Source of the DNA: Oscillospiraceae bacterium
Lineage (GTDB): Bacteria; Bacillota; Clostridia; Oscillospirales; SIG530
Assembly (NCBI GenBank): GCA_015067075.1
Contig: SVND01000001.1
Span: forward strand, 1 to 64,000
DNA: 64,000 nucleotides
Direction: 5' to 3'
Positions 19,901-28,634 of the stretch are shown here, in pieces. Both the position numbers and the translations under genes were made by a program. The number at the start of each line of letters is the position of its first letter. Position 1 is the first letter of the stretch. The notes under the pieces were generated by a model, which did no database searches, was not told where the DNA came from, and saw only the letters and a program-made list of their open reading frames with translations.

Positions 19901-21389
19901 TTACAAAAAACGCATTTAATGCAATATCATCCGTGGTTCCAATCGGAATATTTGTTACCTCAACACCGTCATCCGTATACCAGCCCAAGAAAACATAGTT
20001 ATATATATCGGGATTTGGCATATCTACAAGACCTTTGTTTACCGTATACGTCTTGTATTTTTCTTCGATAGTATCTTCAATCGGTGTTTTGAATAACCTA
20101 TAAACGATATCGTATTCTATTGGCTTCCAACGAGCTTGTAGCCTTAAATTCTTATTAGTGCCGACATCAATACGGTTAATTTGCTCACCGTCTACTGTGA
20201 ACCATCCCAAAAATTCATATCCGGCACATGTTGGGTTTTCCACATCAAAGCTGTCTGTAGATGAATAATACGCGCGATTTTTCGGATGATTAACTATATG
20301 TGCTGTAGGCAGATACGTATCGCCTTTATTTTCATCATATTCGTACAGTTCATATGTAATTTTGTAAGGCTTTGACGGATCTGGAGTATTTACCGCCAAA
20401 CATATATCACAAATATTGTCATTGCCATAGATATGTTCCGCCTTGTCCTTAACAAGATTGGTGTGTTCACACGTTGAGGCATGCCAATGATATGTTTGAT
20501 CAGATGACCATTGATCTGAATATGTATGTCCCTTTGCCGCAATCACCGTATCTACAAGGGATATTTCGGTATTTCTGTTTGCGTCTGCAAAATATTTTCC
20601 GCACTTAGAGCAATACCAATAAGCTTCATTACCGTCGCCCGTGCAGGTTGCCGCTTTTTCAGCAAAATAGTCTAACGAATGTACACAATGATCGGGGAAA
20701 GGATAATCATCTTCGCCGAACAAAACATGATACAGCAAATAGACCGCGTCATTACTGTCCGTCTTGCTGTTGCCGTCAATGTCACCGCTTTGCTTTATCG
20801 GATATTCTTCTTTTCCAAACAACGTGTGGTACAACAGATAAACAGCGTCGTCACTGTTAACCTTTTCATTGCCATCCATATCGCCCGGAATTTCGTTTCT
20901 GATTTCTACCACGCCCGGGATAACAGTAGTTGCTACAGGTTCTTCATCATGACTTGCATTCATTGCTTTAACTATTATCGAGCAGGAAACATTTACGTCC
21001 GAATCTTCAACAATATCGGCAATTTTGAATGTCATTTTCAAAATTGCACCATTCGCATTTGTGTTTTCTCCAAATGTGAGAACGCCACGGCCTTGTGAAG
21101 AATTCCAATTTTTGATTTCTGCATCGCATAACCATTCTACCTTGGTTAAAGTCATTTTTCCGCTATCATATGTTATGTCGGAAACGGCCATACTTTTAAC
21201 ATCGGGCGCATTCGAAAGAACAGCTTTTAATTCTACTGTTTCCCCCGGTATGCCGGTAACCACGTCAATCGTCAATTGCGCACCTGTTGTAGCAGATGCT
21301 TGAATCGCGGAGATTGGCAACATCGATATTGCCATAATCATTACCAAAAAGAGTGCCGTTACCTTAGTGGTTAATTTTCTTGAATACAC
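16911..21389 (-). CDS. Very large modular surface protein: cohesin-like + dockerin-like (two repeats) + InlB-type repeats + Ser/Thr-rich aerolysin-like core + BspA LRRs + Trp/Tyr-rich C-terminus
   Basis: Signal peptide; GDMDGNEKVNSDDAVYLLYH / GDIDGNSKTDSNDAVYLLYH; YEFLGWFTVDG, YVFLGWYTDDG, YTFLGWFDENG repeats; EIGTNAFTG-type LRRs. Confidence 0.8.
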   Translation of the reverse strand: MYSRKLTTKVTALFLVMIMAISMLPISAIQASATTGAQLTIDVVTGIPGETVELKAVLSNAPDVKSMAVSDITYDSGKMTLTKVEWLCDAEIKNWNSSQGRGVLTFGENTNANGAILKMTFKIADIVEDSDVNVSCSIIVKAMNASHDEEPVATTVIPGVVEIRNEIPGDMDGNEKVNSDDAVYLLYHTLFGKEEYPIKQSGDIDGNSKTDSNDAVYLLYHVLFGEDDYPFPDHCVHSLDYFAEKAATCTGDGNEAYWYCSKCGKYFADANRNTEISLVDTVIAAKGHTYSDQWSSDQTYHWHASTCEHTNLVKDKAEHIYGNDNICDICLAVNTPDPSKPYKITYELYEYDENKGDTYLPTAHIVNHPKNRAYYSSTDSFDVENPTCAGYEFLGWFTVDGEQINRIDVGTNKNLRLQARWKPIEYDIVYRLFKTPIEDTIEEKYKTYTVNKGLVDMPNPDIYNYVFLGWYTDDGVEVTNIPIGTTDDIALNAFFVSKRNLAKPVATLGDPIILENTDEGIIYFAYELGTIENVPLDTLEIYDNIVGLKQIASKEYEWSVSSTRGEEITETISKATVDSGTWSWSENWSDVLEVSEEWAEEHGMTQSEAKEAIKTTTDGYSTSYSESGQKGTTETDGTTTLNYDSTNTTDLEGVETKVEFGVTASTKVNAGFMKGKWEVSANGGISNKNSTETNKHTGTDTTSVNTTVTESSSSWNDEATSEHSEQLSTSESVTNAISEIISNTKGYGKSYAKGGEGSKSFDKSASESNTSSASSTVTFTNAESKKTTTTIEIDAETMKEGSYRLTIGGTMHVFAVVGYDIANKSYFHYTYNVMDDAVKTFFDYSCDGSFSDHEYSVLPFEVPYFVHEYVSSKIAVTEGVRYQTNSTTGTAKILKYEGNSPDVLIPTYISAGGTAYKVTEIAPTAFARNTSIKTVILSEYIDEIPAGAFKNCTSLEEISGFYSKIGAEAFSGCTNLKSFAVSSAVSEIGTNAFTGVEQISVTALNADRATAIAKSMAELNATEAEITATAQVLTQKLVSAAVNSGADSIVLNVSDIVKNTKLNIEVPEITRFELNGGGKIKTYYDMAVSSKAQTTKLNELIIHNSPSYSINIKSEEVLLNAVSITSDGTSLALSSDGSKVYLYRDTRLVSNSTTTIVCKNATFNSQTVESVEGTLDVSGNIYVVGENGNVTETSCPYFVTITNGEIIAIEEGQFEGFVKGSSTITYNANGGIVYIPSTTVIYGEEIAEMPIPEWDGYTFLGWFDENGTEVVVGDVFNYSSDITLRAHWKSSHVLQSELPDDAEIVAGSEKWTYDLTTNITSDQVYIDGYTLYDTTSIWGEYGAWSEWSTTEAVASDSREVETNSVAATYKTQYNYSRWTQYANGTGHNGPWEGAWSGIWCGNYKEKGWSDSPLSVYSNAEGFPMYGSAGNTWYNQTTRQVEVTPAYTEYRYRDRELIYTYYHTKTETMESATEVAETESISNVKKWVQYIVD

Positions 21390-21411
21390 GATTAAATCCC
21401 TCCATTATTCG

Positions 21412-22377
21412 TTAGTTTACTGTTATCTGTACATTTACCGGTTGACAAGGCAGTGAAAGTTCATCTTCGTTCATGTCAAAGTACTTTAGGATCATCACAA
21501 CTTCCACTGTATATACTCCTGATTCAATCGAATCAGACACAGTAAATTGGAAATCAAAAATATTTCCATTCACAACGCCCTGCTCTGTCAATGTTGAAGC
21601 GCCTTGAAGCCGTGTTTTGTTAAAGTTTTGCATCTCATATTCATAATCAGAAGACCATGTTCCCTTTTTAATGGTTATACCCGTGGGAACATTGGAAATT
21701 GAAATACCCATTGTCTTTATGGGTGTTGAACAGTTGAGTAGCTGTACGGGAATTGAAAGTGTTGCGCCTTTTTCAACGGTCTGGTTAGCGCTGCCTAAAT
21801 ACGCACCTATTATTAGCTCATACTGCGCCGTAACGGTCAAATCACTTGTGACGTTGTCAAAGGCTTTGTTCCAACCGATAAATATGTATCCGCTTCTCGT
21901 AGGCGTTGCGGGAGCTGTAGCCCTCGCACCCTTTTCGACAATTTCCGTCTTAAGTTCCGCGCCGTCATAATCAACAAACCTTACCGTATAGGTAGTCGGC
22001 TTCGGCGTAGGTGTAGGTGTCAACGTCGGTGTAGGTGTGGGTGTCGACGTCGGTACAGGCGTGGGTGTCGACGTCGGTGTAGGTGTTGGTGTCGACGTCG
22101 GTGTAGGTGTTGGAGTCATCGTCGGTACAGGCGTGGGTGTCGACGTCGGTGTGGGTGTTGCTGTCGGCAACGGAGTAGGTGTAACCGTCGGCTTTGGTGC
22201 TGTTACCTGCTTCAAAAGAGCAAGCACATCAACAATGTCAACTTTGCCGTTTCCGTCAATATCGCCCTTTAGCTCCACATTGTCTGCTCCTGCCGTCATA
22301 CAACCCATTGTAAACGCACAAAAAATAAGTGCCGAACACACAATTGCTGTGATCTTTGTCTTTTTCATAATTGCCAC
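21412..22377 (-). CDS. Secreted protein: single dockerin-like repeat, (TPTP)n linker, InlB-type repeat, C-terminal cohesin-like domain
   Basis: [22 protein letters not shown]; long TP linker; [24 protein letters not shown]; beta-rich cohesin-like C-terminus. Confidence 0.8.
   Translation of the reverse strand: MAIMKKTKITAIVCSALIFCAFTMGCMTAGADNVELKGDIDGNGKVDIVDVLALLKQVTAPKPTVTPTPLPTATPTPTSTPTPVPTMTPTPTPTSTPTPTPTSTPTPVPTSTPTPTPTLTPTPTPKPTTYTVRFVDYDGAELKTEIVEKGARATAPATPTRSGYIFIGWNKAFDNVTSDLTVTAQYELIIGAYLGSANQTVEKGATLSIPVQLLNCSTPIKTMGISISNVPTGITIKKGTWSSDYEYEMQNFNKTRLQGASTLTEQGVVNGNIFDFQFTVSDSIESGVYTVEVVMILKYFDMNEDELSLPCQPVNVQITVN
22011..22172. repeat. 24-bp minisatellite (consensus gtgtaggtgtkggtgtcgacgtcg), about 6 copies plus a truncated copy
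   Basis: Units at 22029, 22053, 22077, 22101, 22125, 22149; units 2 and 5 identical; in frame (8 aa). Confidence 0.9.
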
Positions 22378-22402
22378 TTCTTCCTATAAATTATTTTTTC
22401 AC

Positions 22403-22445
22403 ATTATAACACCATCCGGTGTTATTGTCAACACCTCTCGGTGTT
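22403..22445 (-). promoter_or_regulatory. Consensus SigA promoter (TTGACA-17-TATAAT) overlaid by two AACACC-N4-GGTGTT operators
   Basis: -35 at 22426-22431, -10 at 22403-22408; palindromes at 22408-22423 and 22430-22445. Confidence 0.85.
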
Positions 22446-22486
22446 TTTTAATATAATTATGTCATACTATATTAGGAGAATATATC

Positions 22487-22696
22487 ATGGCAATATATAG
22501 ACGAGTAAGAGATCTTAGAGAAGATAAAGACAAAACACAAAAAGAAATTGCAAATTTATTAAATATGCAGCTTACTGTTTATCAGCGTTATGAACGTGGT
22601 GAAAGGGAATTGCCTCTCTGGGCTGCTATAAAGTTGGCAGATTACTACAACGTAACTCTAGATTTTCTTGTCGACAGAAATCAAACAAACAAATAA
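22487..22696 (+). CDS. Small XRE-family HTH regulator (69 aa)
   Basis: HTH_3 pattern RVRDLREDKDKTQKEIANLLNMQLTVYQRYERGERELPLWAAIKLADYYNVTLDFLV. Confidence 0.93.
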   Translation: MAIYRRVRDLREDKDKTQKEIANLLNMQLTVYQRYERGERELPLWAAIKLADYYNVTLDFLVDRNQTNK

Positions 22697-22710
22697 CACA
22701 TAACAAAAAA

Positions 22711-22750
22711 ACACACCGCTTCGGGAATCCAAAGCAGTGTGTCATTTTTA
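22711..22750. terminator. Terminator hairpin (ACACACCGCTT..AAGCAGTGTGT)
   Basis: Inverted repeat between convergent XRE and GGGtGRT genes. Confidence 0.75.
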
Positions 22751-22755
22751 TAAAA

Positions 22756-23754
22756 TTACTTGCTTGCTTCTTCTACAGCAACAGCAACCGCAACGGTCAT
22801 ACCAACCATGGGGTTGTTACCTGCGCCGATCAGACCCATCATCTCAACGTGAGCGGGAACGGAAGAAGATCCTGCGAACTGAGCGTCACCGTGCATACGG
22901 CCCATAGTATCAGTCATACCATAGGAAGCGGGACCTGCAGCCATGTTATCGGGATGCAGAGTTCTACCTGTACCGCCACCGGAAGCAACAGAGAAATACT
23001 GCTTACCGTTCTCATTGCACCACTTTTTGTAGGTGCCTGCAACGGGATGCTGGAATCTGGTGGGATTGGTGGAGTTACCTGTGATGGAAACGCCAACATT
23101 CTCCAATCTCATGATAGCAACGCCTTCGGGAACGCTGTCGGAGCCGTAGCACTTAACAGCGGCACGAGGACCGTTGGAGTAAGCGATTTCCTTGATGACC
23201 TTAACCTCTTCGGTGTAAGGATCAAACTCAGTCTGAACGTAAGTAAAGCCATTGATACGGGAAATGATCATAGCGGCATCCTTACCGAGACCGTTAAGGA
23301 TTACGCGAAGGGGCTTAACGCGAACCTTGTTAGCGTTAAGAGCGATCTTGATAGCACCCTCAGCAGCTGCGAAGGACTCGTGACCTGCAAGGAAGCAGAA
23401 GCACTCGGTCTCTTCGGAAAGAAGCATCTTACCGAGATTACCATGGCCCAAACCAACCTTACGGTTTTCAGCAACGGAACCGGGAATGCAGAAGCTCTGC
23501 AGACCGATACCGATAGCAGCAGCGGCGTCAGCAGCCTTTACACAACCCTTCTTGATTGCGATAGCAGCGCCAACTGTGTATGCCCACTTTGCGTTCTCGA
23601 ACGCGATAGGCTGTGTTTCTTCAACGATCTTATAGGGGTTGATGCCCTTTGCGTCGCAAATTTCCTTACATTCATCGATGGAGGAAATGCCGTATTCTGC
23701 GAGAGCGGCGAGGATCTTGGCCTCGCGTCTTTCGTAACCTTCAAATTTTGCCAT
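22756..23754 (-). CDS. GGGtGRT family protein
   Basis: FSVASGGGTGRTLHPDNMAAGPASYGMTDTMGRMHGDAQF. Confidence 0.85.
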   Translation of the reverse strand: MAKFEGYERREAKILAALAEYGISSIDECKEICDAKGINPYKIVEETQPIAFENAKWAYTVGAAIAIKKGCVKAADAAAAIGIGLQSFCIPGSVAENRKVGLGHGNLGKMLLSEETECFCFLAGHESFAAAEGAIKIALNANKVRVKPLRVILNGLGKDAAMIISRINGFTYVQTEFDPYTEEVKVIKEIAYSNGPRAAVKCYGSDSVPEGVAIMRLENVGVSITGNSTNPTRFQHPVAGTYKKWCNENGKQYFSVASGGGTGRTLHPDNMAAGPASYGMTDTMGRMHGDAQFAGSSSVPAHVEMMGLIGAGNNPMVGMTVAVAVAVEEASK

Positions 23755-23772
23755 TTCGTTATTCCTCCTTAA

Positions 23773-24465
23773 TTACTCTTTGCGAGGGTCAATGTACTTA
23801 ACGGCTTCATTAAAGCGGCCGTATGTACCCTTGGACTTCTCGTATGCTTCGTTAGGCTCCATACCCTTCTTGATGAAATCAGTCATCTTGCCAAGAGATA
23901 CGAACTCATAACCGATAACCTGATTATCAGCATCAAGAGCCATTCTCGTGCAGTAGCCCTCAGTCATCTCAAGGTATCTTACGCCCTTTTCCTTGGTACC
24001 GTACATTGTACCAACCATGCTTCTCTCGCCTTTACCGAGATCTTCCATACCTGCGCCGATTACAAGACCGCCTTCGGAGAATGCGGACTGAGAACGACCG
24101 TAAACGATCTGTAAAAACAGCTCACGCATAGCGGTATTGATAGCGTCACAAACAAGGTCTGTGTTAAGAGCCTCAAGCACAGTCTTACCGGGAAGGATCT
24201 CAGCAGCCATAGCTGCGGAGTGTGTCATGCCGGAGCAGCCTATCGTCTCAACGAGAGCTTCCTCGATGATACCGTTCTTTACGTTAAGGGACAGCTTGCA
24301 AGCGCCCTGCTGGGGTGCACACCAGCCCACACCGTGGGTGTATGCGGAAATGTCGCTGATTTCTTTTACTTTTGTCCATTGACCTTCTTGAGGAATGGGT
24401 GCGGCGCCATGGTTAGGACCTTTAGCTACCGTACACATTCTTTCAACTTCATGTGTGCAGTTCAT
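23773..24465 (-). CDS. IscU/NifU-N-like iron-sulfur cluster assembly scaffold protein
   Basis: LETIGCSGMTHSAAMAAEILPGKTV-type IscU-like segment; immediately upstream of GGGtGRT gene; start at 24465 preferred. Confidence 0.75.
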   Translation of the reverse strand: MNCTHEVERMCTVAKGPNHGAAPIPQEGQWTKVKEISDISAYTHGVGWCAPQQGACKLSLNVKNGIIEEALVETIGCSGMTHSAAMAAEILPGKTVLEALNTDLVCDAINTAMRELFLQIVYGRSQSAFSEGGLVIGAGMEDLGKGERSMVGTMYGTKEKGVRYLEMTEGYCTRMALDADNQVIGYEFVSLGKMTDFIKKGMEPNEAYEKSKGTYGRFNEAVKYIDPRKE

Positions 24466-24636
24466 TATAGTATAACTCCTCTCCAAATCGGTCGTAGCCG
24501 ATATTGTATTCATATTTGTTTATTATACACTATAAATAAGTAAATTGCAAGTATAATTTTTAACGTTGCTGATTTTGAGCCCATTTTTTGTATAAATATT
24601 GAGGCATCCCCGTTAAAGGACACCTCGAATGCAAGC

Positions 24637-25089
24637 TTAGGAATACATATTGTTGCAAGACATATAGCTGTATATCTTTTCGCCGTGGCCCTGCTCTTCC
24701 TTCTGGATATGGTTGAGTACGTCACGAAGCTGAGGCTGAGCAAATTCAAATATACTTACGTCATACATGGAGGATGCGTGCTTTTCCATCGCAAGCGCAT
24801 CGGAGCATAAAAAGCAATCTGTCTGCTTTTGCGGTGTCTGCGCTGTGCCGTAAGTCGCTGTAAACTGAGGCTGAGGCTCTGAGCCTGCGTTCATCTGAGG
24901 CACCGTGCCGTTTTCTATCTGAGTAAGCGTATCAAAATGACGCTGCTCAGTTTGGCTCAGCTGTGTAAAAAGGCTTTTAAGCTGGCCGTCACACGCCTCG
25001 TTTGCGCCCTTCGTATACTTGTCGATACAAAGCTTTTCCTGTGATTTAAGGTCCTTTATAAGAGAAGATTCCTTCTGTGTAAGAGTCAT
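24637..25089 (-). CDS. Coat-F-like spore coat protein
   Basis: Ferritin-like helical pattern; KDLKSQEKLCIDKYTKGA, CSDALAMEKHASSMYD, LRDVLNHIQKEEQGHGEKIYSYM. Confidence 0.7.
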   Translation of the reverse strand: MTLTQKESSLIKDLKSQEKLCIDKYTKGANEACDGQLKSLFTQLSQTEQRHFDTLTQIENGTVPQMNAGSEPQPQFTATYGTAQTPQKQTDCFLCSDALAMEKHASSMYDVSIFEFAQPQLRDVLNHIQKEEQGHGEKIYSYMSCNNMYS

Positions 25090-25108
25090 ATTTCTTTATC
25101 CCTTTCAT

Positions 25109-25147
25109 AAATAATTGCGTAAAGCCAAACACTTTACGCAATTATTT
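25109..25147. promoter_or_regulatory. 16-bp perfect inverted repeat (AAATAATTGCGTAAAG-7nt-CTTTACGCAATTATTT)
   Basis: Read directly; between divergent cotF-like and gerA-like genes. Confidence 0.75.
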
Positions 25148-25269
25148 TTAGCAGATAAAAGCTCTTTATGCGAGTTAAATTTTATCCTGAAATGACTGTA
25201 AATTTTATTGTATTTAAAATCCGTTTTACGGAAAAAATACTTATACTATAAGATCGAAAGGGTTTTGAT

Positions 25270-26679
25270 ATGGCTTTTTTTGAAAATGATTTTGATAAAA
25301 ACCGCACACTTTTAGCAAATGCCTTACGTCTCGGCACAAGCTTCGATATTGTCTCTCGTCACATACGCTCCGAAAACGGTCACGGTCAAATATATTTCAT
25401 CGATGGACTTATAAGCGGATTACTTTTGGAAAAGCTGATGGATAACCTTTGCTCCGCACAGAATCTTTACGCATCGGATGCGGCTGAATTTGCATCAAAA
25501 TACATCACTTGCGGCGATTTTTCCATCGAACACGACGTTGGCAAAGCCGCAGTCGCCGTTTTATCAGGTGTTACCGTTCTGCTTTGGTCAGGGTTCGACT
25601 GTGCCATTTTAATGAATGCGCGCGAATATCCCAATCGCTCCATACAAGAGCCGGAGGATGACCGCGTATTGCGCGGCTCACGGGACGGCTTTGTTGAAAT
25701 GCTTTTGGATAACGCCGCAATGATACGCCGCCGTATCCGCGACAGCTCCCTTACTATGGAGCGTGTCACCGTCGGCTCACGTTCAAAAACAGACGTTGCC
25801 ATATGCTATTTAAACGGCGTTGCCGATGTAAAGCTCGTTGACAAGGTGCGCAAAAAGCTGCAAAGCATTTGCGTTAACACATTGACGCTGGCACAAGAGA
25901 GCGTTGCGGAATGTCTTATCCGCGGACAATGGTACAATCCCTTTCCCCGTGTACGCTTTCTTGACCGTCCCGATGCGGCAGCCGCCTGCATAGCAGAAGG
26001 TCAGGTAGTTTTGCTTGTTGACAATTCTCCCGACGCCATTGTTTTGCCAACGTCATTTTTTGCTTTCATGCAAAATACTAATGATTACTATTTCCCGCCT
26101 ATCGTCGGAACTTATATGCGCAATCTGCGCATAATCGTTCTTTTTATCACTCTGCTTTTAACGCCCGTTTGGTTTGCGCTTTTAAAAAATCCGCAATTCA
26201 TACCGCCGTGGCTTGACTTTATAAAGCCCTCTGACACACCTCAAATGCCTATCTTCGCACAACTCATAATAATTGAACTTATTATAGACGTTATGAAGCT
26301 TGCCTCGCTTAATACGCCAAACTCACTGAGCAACTCCTTCAGCCTTGTTTCCGCGCTGGTACTCGGCGAATTTGCAGTTAAAGCAAATTGGTTTTTGCCC
26401 GAGGTGCTTTTGTACATGGCTTTTACGGCAATAGCAGGCTTTGCTCAGCCAAGCTTTGAGCTGGGCTATGCGTTCAAGCTATGCCGTATGGCGCTCATCA
26501 TCCTCACAGAGCTTTTCAATCTTTGGGGGCTTTCGCTGGGGCTTTTAGGTATCCTTATCCTTCTCGCCTCAACAAAGACCTTTGACAAGCGAAGCTATCT
26601 TCATCCCATCATACCCTTTTCATTGAAGGGATTTACCTCTCTTTTCGTGCGCCATCCTATTGATAAAAACAACAATTAA
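25270..26679 (+). CDS. GerA-family spore germination protein (GerAA/SpoVAF type)
   Basis: YFIDGLISGLLLEKLMDNL, TDVAICYLNGVAD, RVRFLDRPDAAAACIAEGQVVLLVDNSPDAIVLPTSFF, C-terminal TM region. Confidence 0.88.
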   Translation: MAFFENDFDKNRTLLANALRLGTSFDIVSRHIRSENGHGQIYFIDGLISGLLLEKLMDNLCSAQNLYASDAAEFASKYITCGDFSIEHDVGKAAVAVLSGVTVLLWSGFDCAILMNAREYPNRSIQEPEDDRVLRGSRDGFVEMLLDNAAMIRRRIRDSSLTMERVTVGSRSKTDVAICYLNGVADVKLVDKVRKKLQSICVNTLTLAQESVAECLIRGQWYNPFPRVRFLDRPDAAAACIAEGQVVLLVDNSPDAIVLPTSFFAFMQNTNDYYFPPIVGTYMRNLRIIVLFITLLLTPVWFALLKNPQFIPPWLDFIKPSDTPQMPIFAQLIIIELIIDVMKLASLNTPNSLSNSFSLVSALVLGEFAVKANWFLPEVLLYMAFTAIAGFAQPSFELGYAFKLCRMALIILTELFNLWGLSLGLLGILILLASTKTFDKRSYLHPIIPFSLKGFTSLFVRHPIDKNNN

Positions 26680-28634
26680 ACCATGCTGAAATCTATTTCA
26701 CGGGCTATAAGGTTTGCATTTTCACATTTTACTCGTATTTTATCTCCTATACGGAATGTCTTTTTCATGTTTTGTCCGACGGCAGACACAGTATCCTCAT
26801 CATAAAAATATACGTCGTCCGTCATTGTTGCAAAGCGGATAAGCCCCTCCACCGTATTGTCAAGCTCGGCAAATATGCCAAACTGCGTAACGCCCGACAC
26901 AGTCGCATCAAAATCCTCGCCTATTCTATCAAGCATATACGCTACTTTGTAAAGCTCATCTATATCGCGTTCAGCTTCATCTGCCGCCATTTCAAGCTCC
27001 GTTGACTGCGAGGCAGTTTTTCTTGCCGAGTCTGCCGCTCGCGCCGCTCTTTCGCCTTCCGCTCTGTCGGCAAGGTACATTGACAGCATTCGATGGACGA
27101 AAAGGTCGGGGTATCGCCTTATGGGCGACGTGAAATGACAATAGCAGGGCGAGGCAAGCCCAAAATGCGGTCCAAGCTTTTCGCTGTATTTCGCACGCAT
27201 CATTGAGCGAAGAGCCATATCATTTATCAGCTTTTCATAGGGCGTTCCCTTCGATGCGGCAACGATACTCTTTATATCGCTTCCGTTTATACCGAAAAGC
27301 GTCGATGCCTTCACAAGCGACGCAAGCTTTTCCTCGTCAGGCTCTTCATGGACACGGTAAACACAGGCAAGCTCAAGCTCCGTAAGCATTTTGGCAACGC
27401 TTTCGTTCGCCAAAAGCATAAATTCCTCTATCATCCGCTCGCAAACTCCGCGCTCACGCTTTATTATATCTACCGGATTTCCGCGTTTGTCAAGCACAAC
27501 CTTCGCTTCCACCGTTTCAAGCTCTACAGCTCCGCGCTTCATCCTTGCTTTATACGTTATCTGCGCAAGCTGAGCCATCATGCGAACGGTATCGATTACT
27601 TCACCGTACTTTCCGCAAGTTTCTTCGTCTGCCGTTTCTGCAAGAATATCGTTAAGCTCGCTGTAAACACATTTTTTCCTCGAGCGGATAACGGATTTAA
27701 CGGCTCTCTTTGCCGTTACAGTGCCTTCGCCGTCAATATCCATCAGCACAGACAGCGCAAGCCTGTCTTCATTTTCATTAAGGGAGCATATCCCGTTTGA
27801 CAGCTCCTTCGGAAGCATGGGAATAACGCTGTCACCATAATACACAGATGTACCGCGTTCAAACGCTTCCACATCCACAAAGGATCGCTCCTTGACGTAA
27901 TGGCTTACGTCGGCGATATGCACACCCAAAAGCCAGCCTGACTTTGTTTTTTCAAGGGAAATAGCGTCGTCAATGTCCTTCGTATCTGCGCCGTCAATGG
28001 TGAAGATAGTTTTATCACGCATATCCTCTCTTCCCATAAGCTCCGTTTCGTGTATGCCCTTGCGAGCAATATCACGGGCATCGCGCATTACGTTTTCGGG
28101 AAATTCAGTTTTTATCCTATGGCTTTTCAAAATCGCTCTGATATTCGATTCCACCGAGCCGCCGTCGCCAAACACCTCAAGAATTTTTACAGCTCCGCGC
28201 TTGGGATATGACGTTATTTTCGCCCAGACCTTCTGACCGTCCTTAAGACGCGGCAGATCGTTTACACTTTTTGCTCTGCTTCTTCCGTGGTTACCGCGAA
28301 AAACCCGTGATTTCCTTTTCGGGGATGCTTGCTCCACAAAAAATCTGTCTGGGATATTTTTATCATCCGGAATAAAATACGCCGTTTTGCCTACGGCACT
28401 TATAGTGCCCGCAAGCTCCGTCACAGCGCGGTCGAGCACGCGCACGACGCTACCCTCGCCCCGTGCTTTATCTATTATTTCAAAGGCAACTATATCGCCG
28501 TTCATCGCGCCTGCCGTTTCGGACGGAGGTATAAAAATATCGTCACCGCCATCGTATGATACGAAGCCGAAGGCGCGAGCGTTTCCGCGAAACGTTCCCG
28601 TTAATATTCTACTCATATCTCTTTTCACTTTCAT
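26676..28634 (-). CDS. rnr: Ribonuclease R
   Basis: RNB motifs TIDGADTKDIDDAISLE, FGLASPCYCHFTSPIRRYPDLFVHR; C-terminal S1-like domain. Confidence 0.93.
   Translation of the reverse strand: MKVKRDMSRILTGTFRGNARAFGFVSYDGGDDIFIPPSETAGAMNGDIVAFEIIDKARGEGSVVRVLDRAVTELAGTISAVGKTAYFIPDDKNIPDRFFVEQASPKRKSRVFRGNHGRSRAKSVNDLPRLKDGQKVWAKITSYPKRGAVKILEVFGDGGSVESNIRAILKSHRIKTEFPENVMRDARDIARKGIHETELMGREDMRDKTIFTIDGADTKDIDDAISLEKTKSGWLLGVHIADVSHYVKERSFVDVEAFERGTSVYYGDSVIPMLPKELSNGICSLNENEDRLALSVLMDIDGEGTVTAKRAVKSVIRSRKKCVYSELNDILAETADEETCGKYGEVIDTVRMMAQLAQITYKARMKRGAVELETVEAKVVLDKRGNPVDIIKRERGVCERMIEEFMLLANESVAKMLTELELACVYRVHEEPDEEKLASLVKASTLFGINGSDIKSIVAASKGTPYEKLINDMALRSMMRAKYSEKLGPHFGLASPCYCHFTSPIRRYPDLFVHRMLSMYLADRAEGERAARAADSARKTASQSTELEMAADEAERDIDELYKVAYMLDRIGEDFDATVSGVTQFGIFAELDNTVEGLIRFATMTDDVYFYDEDTVSAVGQNMKKTFRIGDKIRVKCENANLIAREIDFSMV

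Noticed and set aside
22011-22172. Possible CRISPR-like array
   Set aside because: Units are contiguous without spacers and encode the TP linker; it is a coding minisatellite
16911-22377. Cellulosome scaffold locus
   Set aside because: Cohesin-like and dockerin-like modules are present but no catalytic CAZyme domain or multi-cohesin scaffoldin is encoded here
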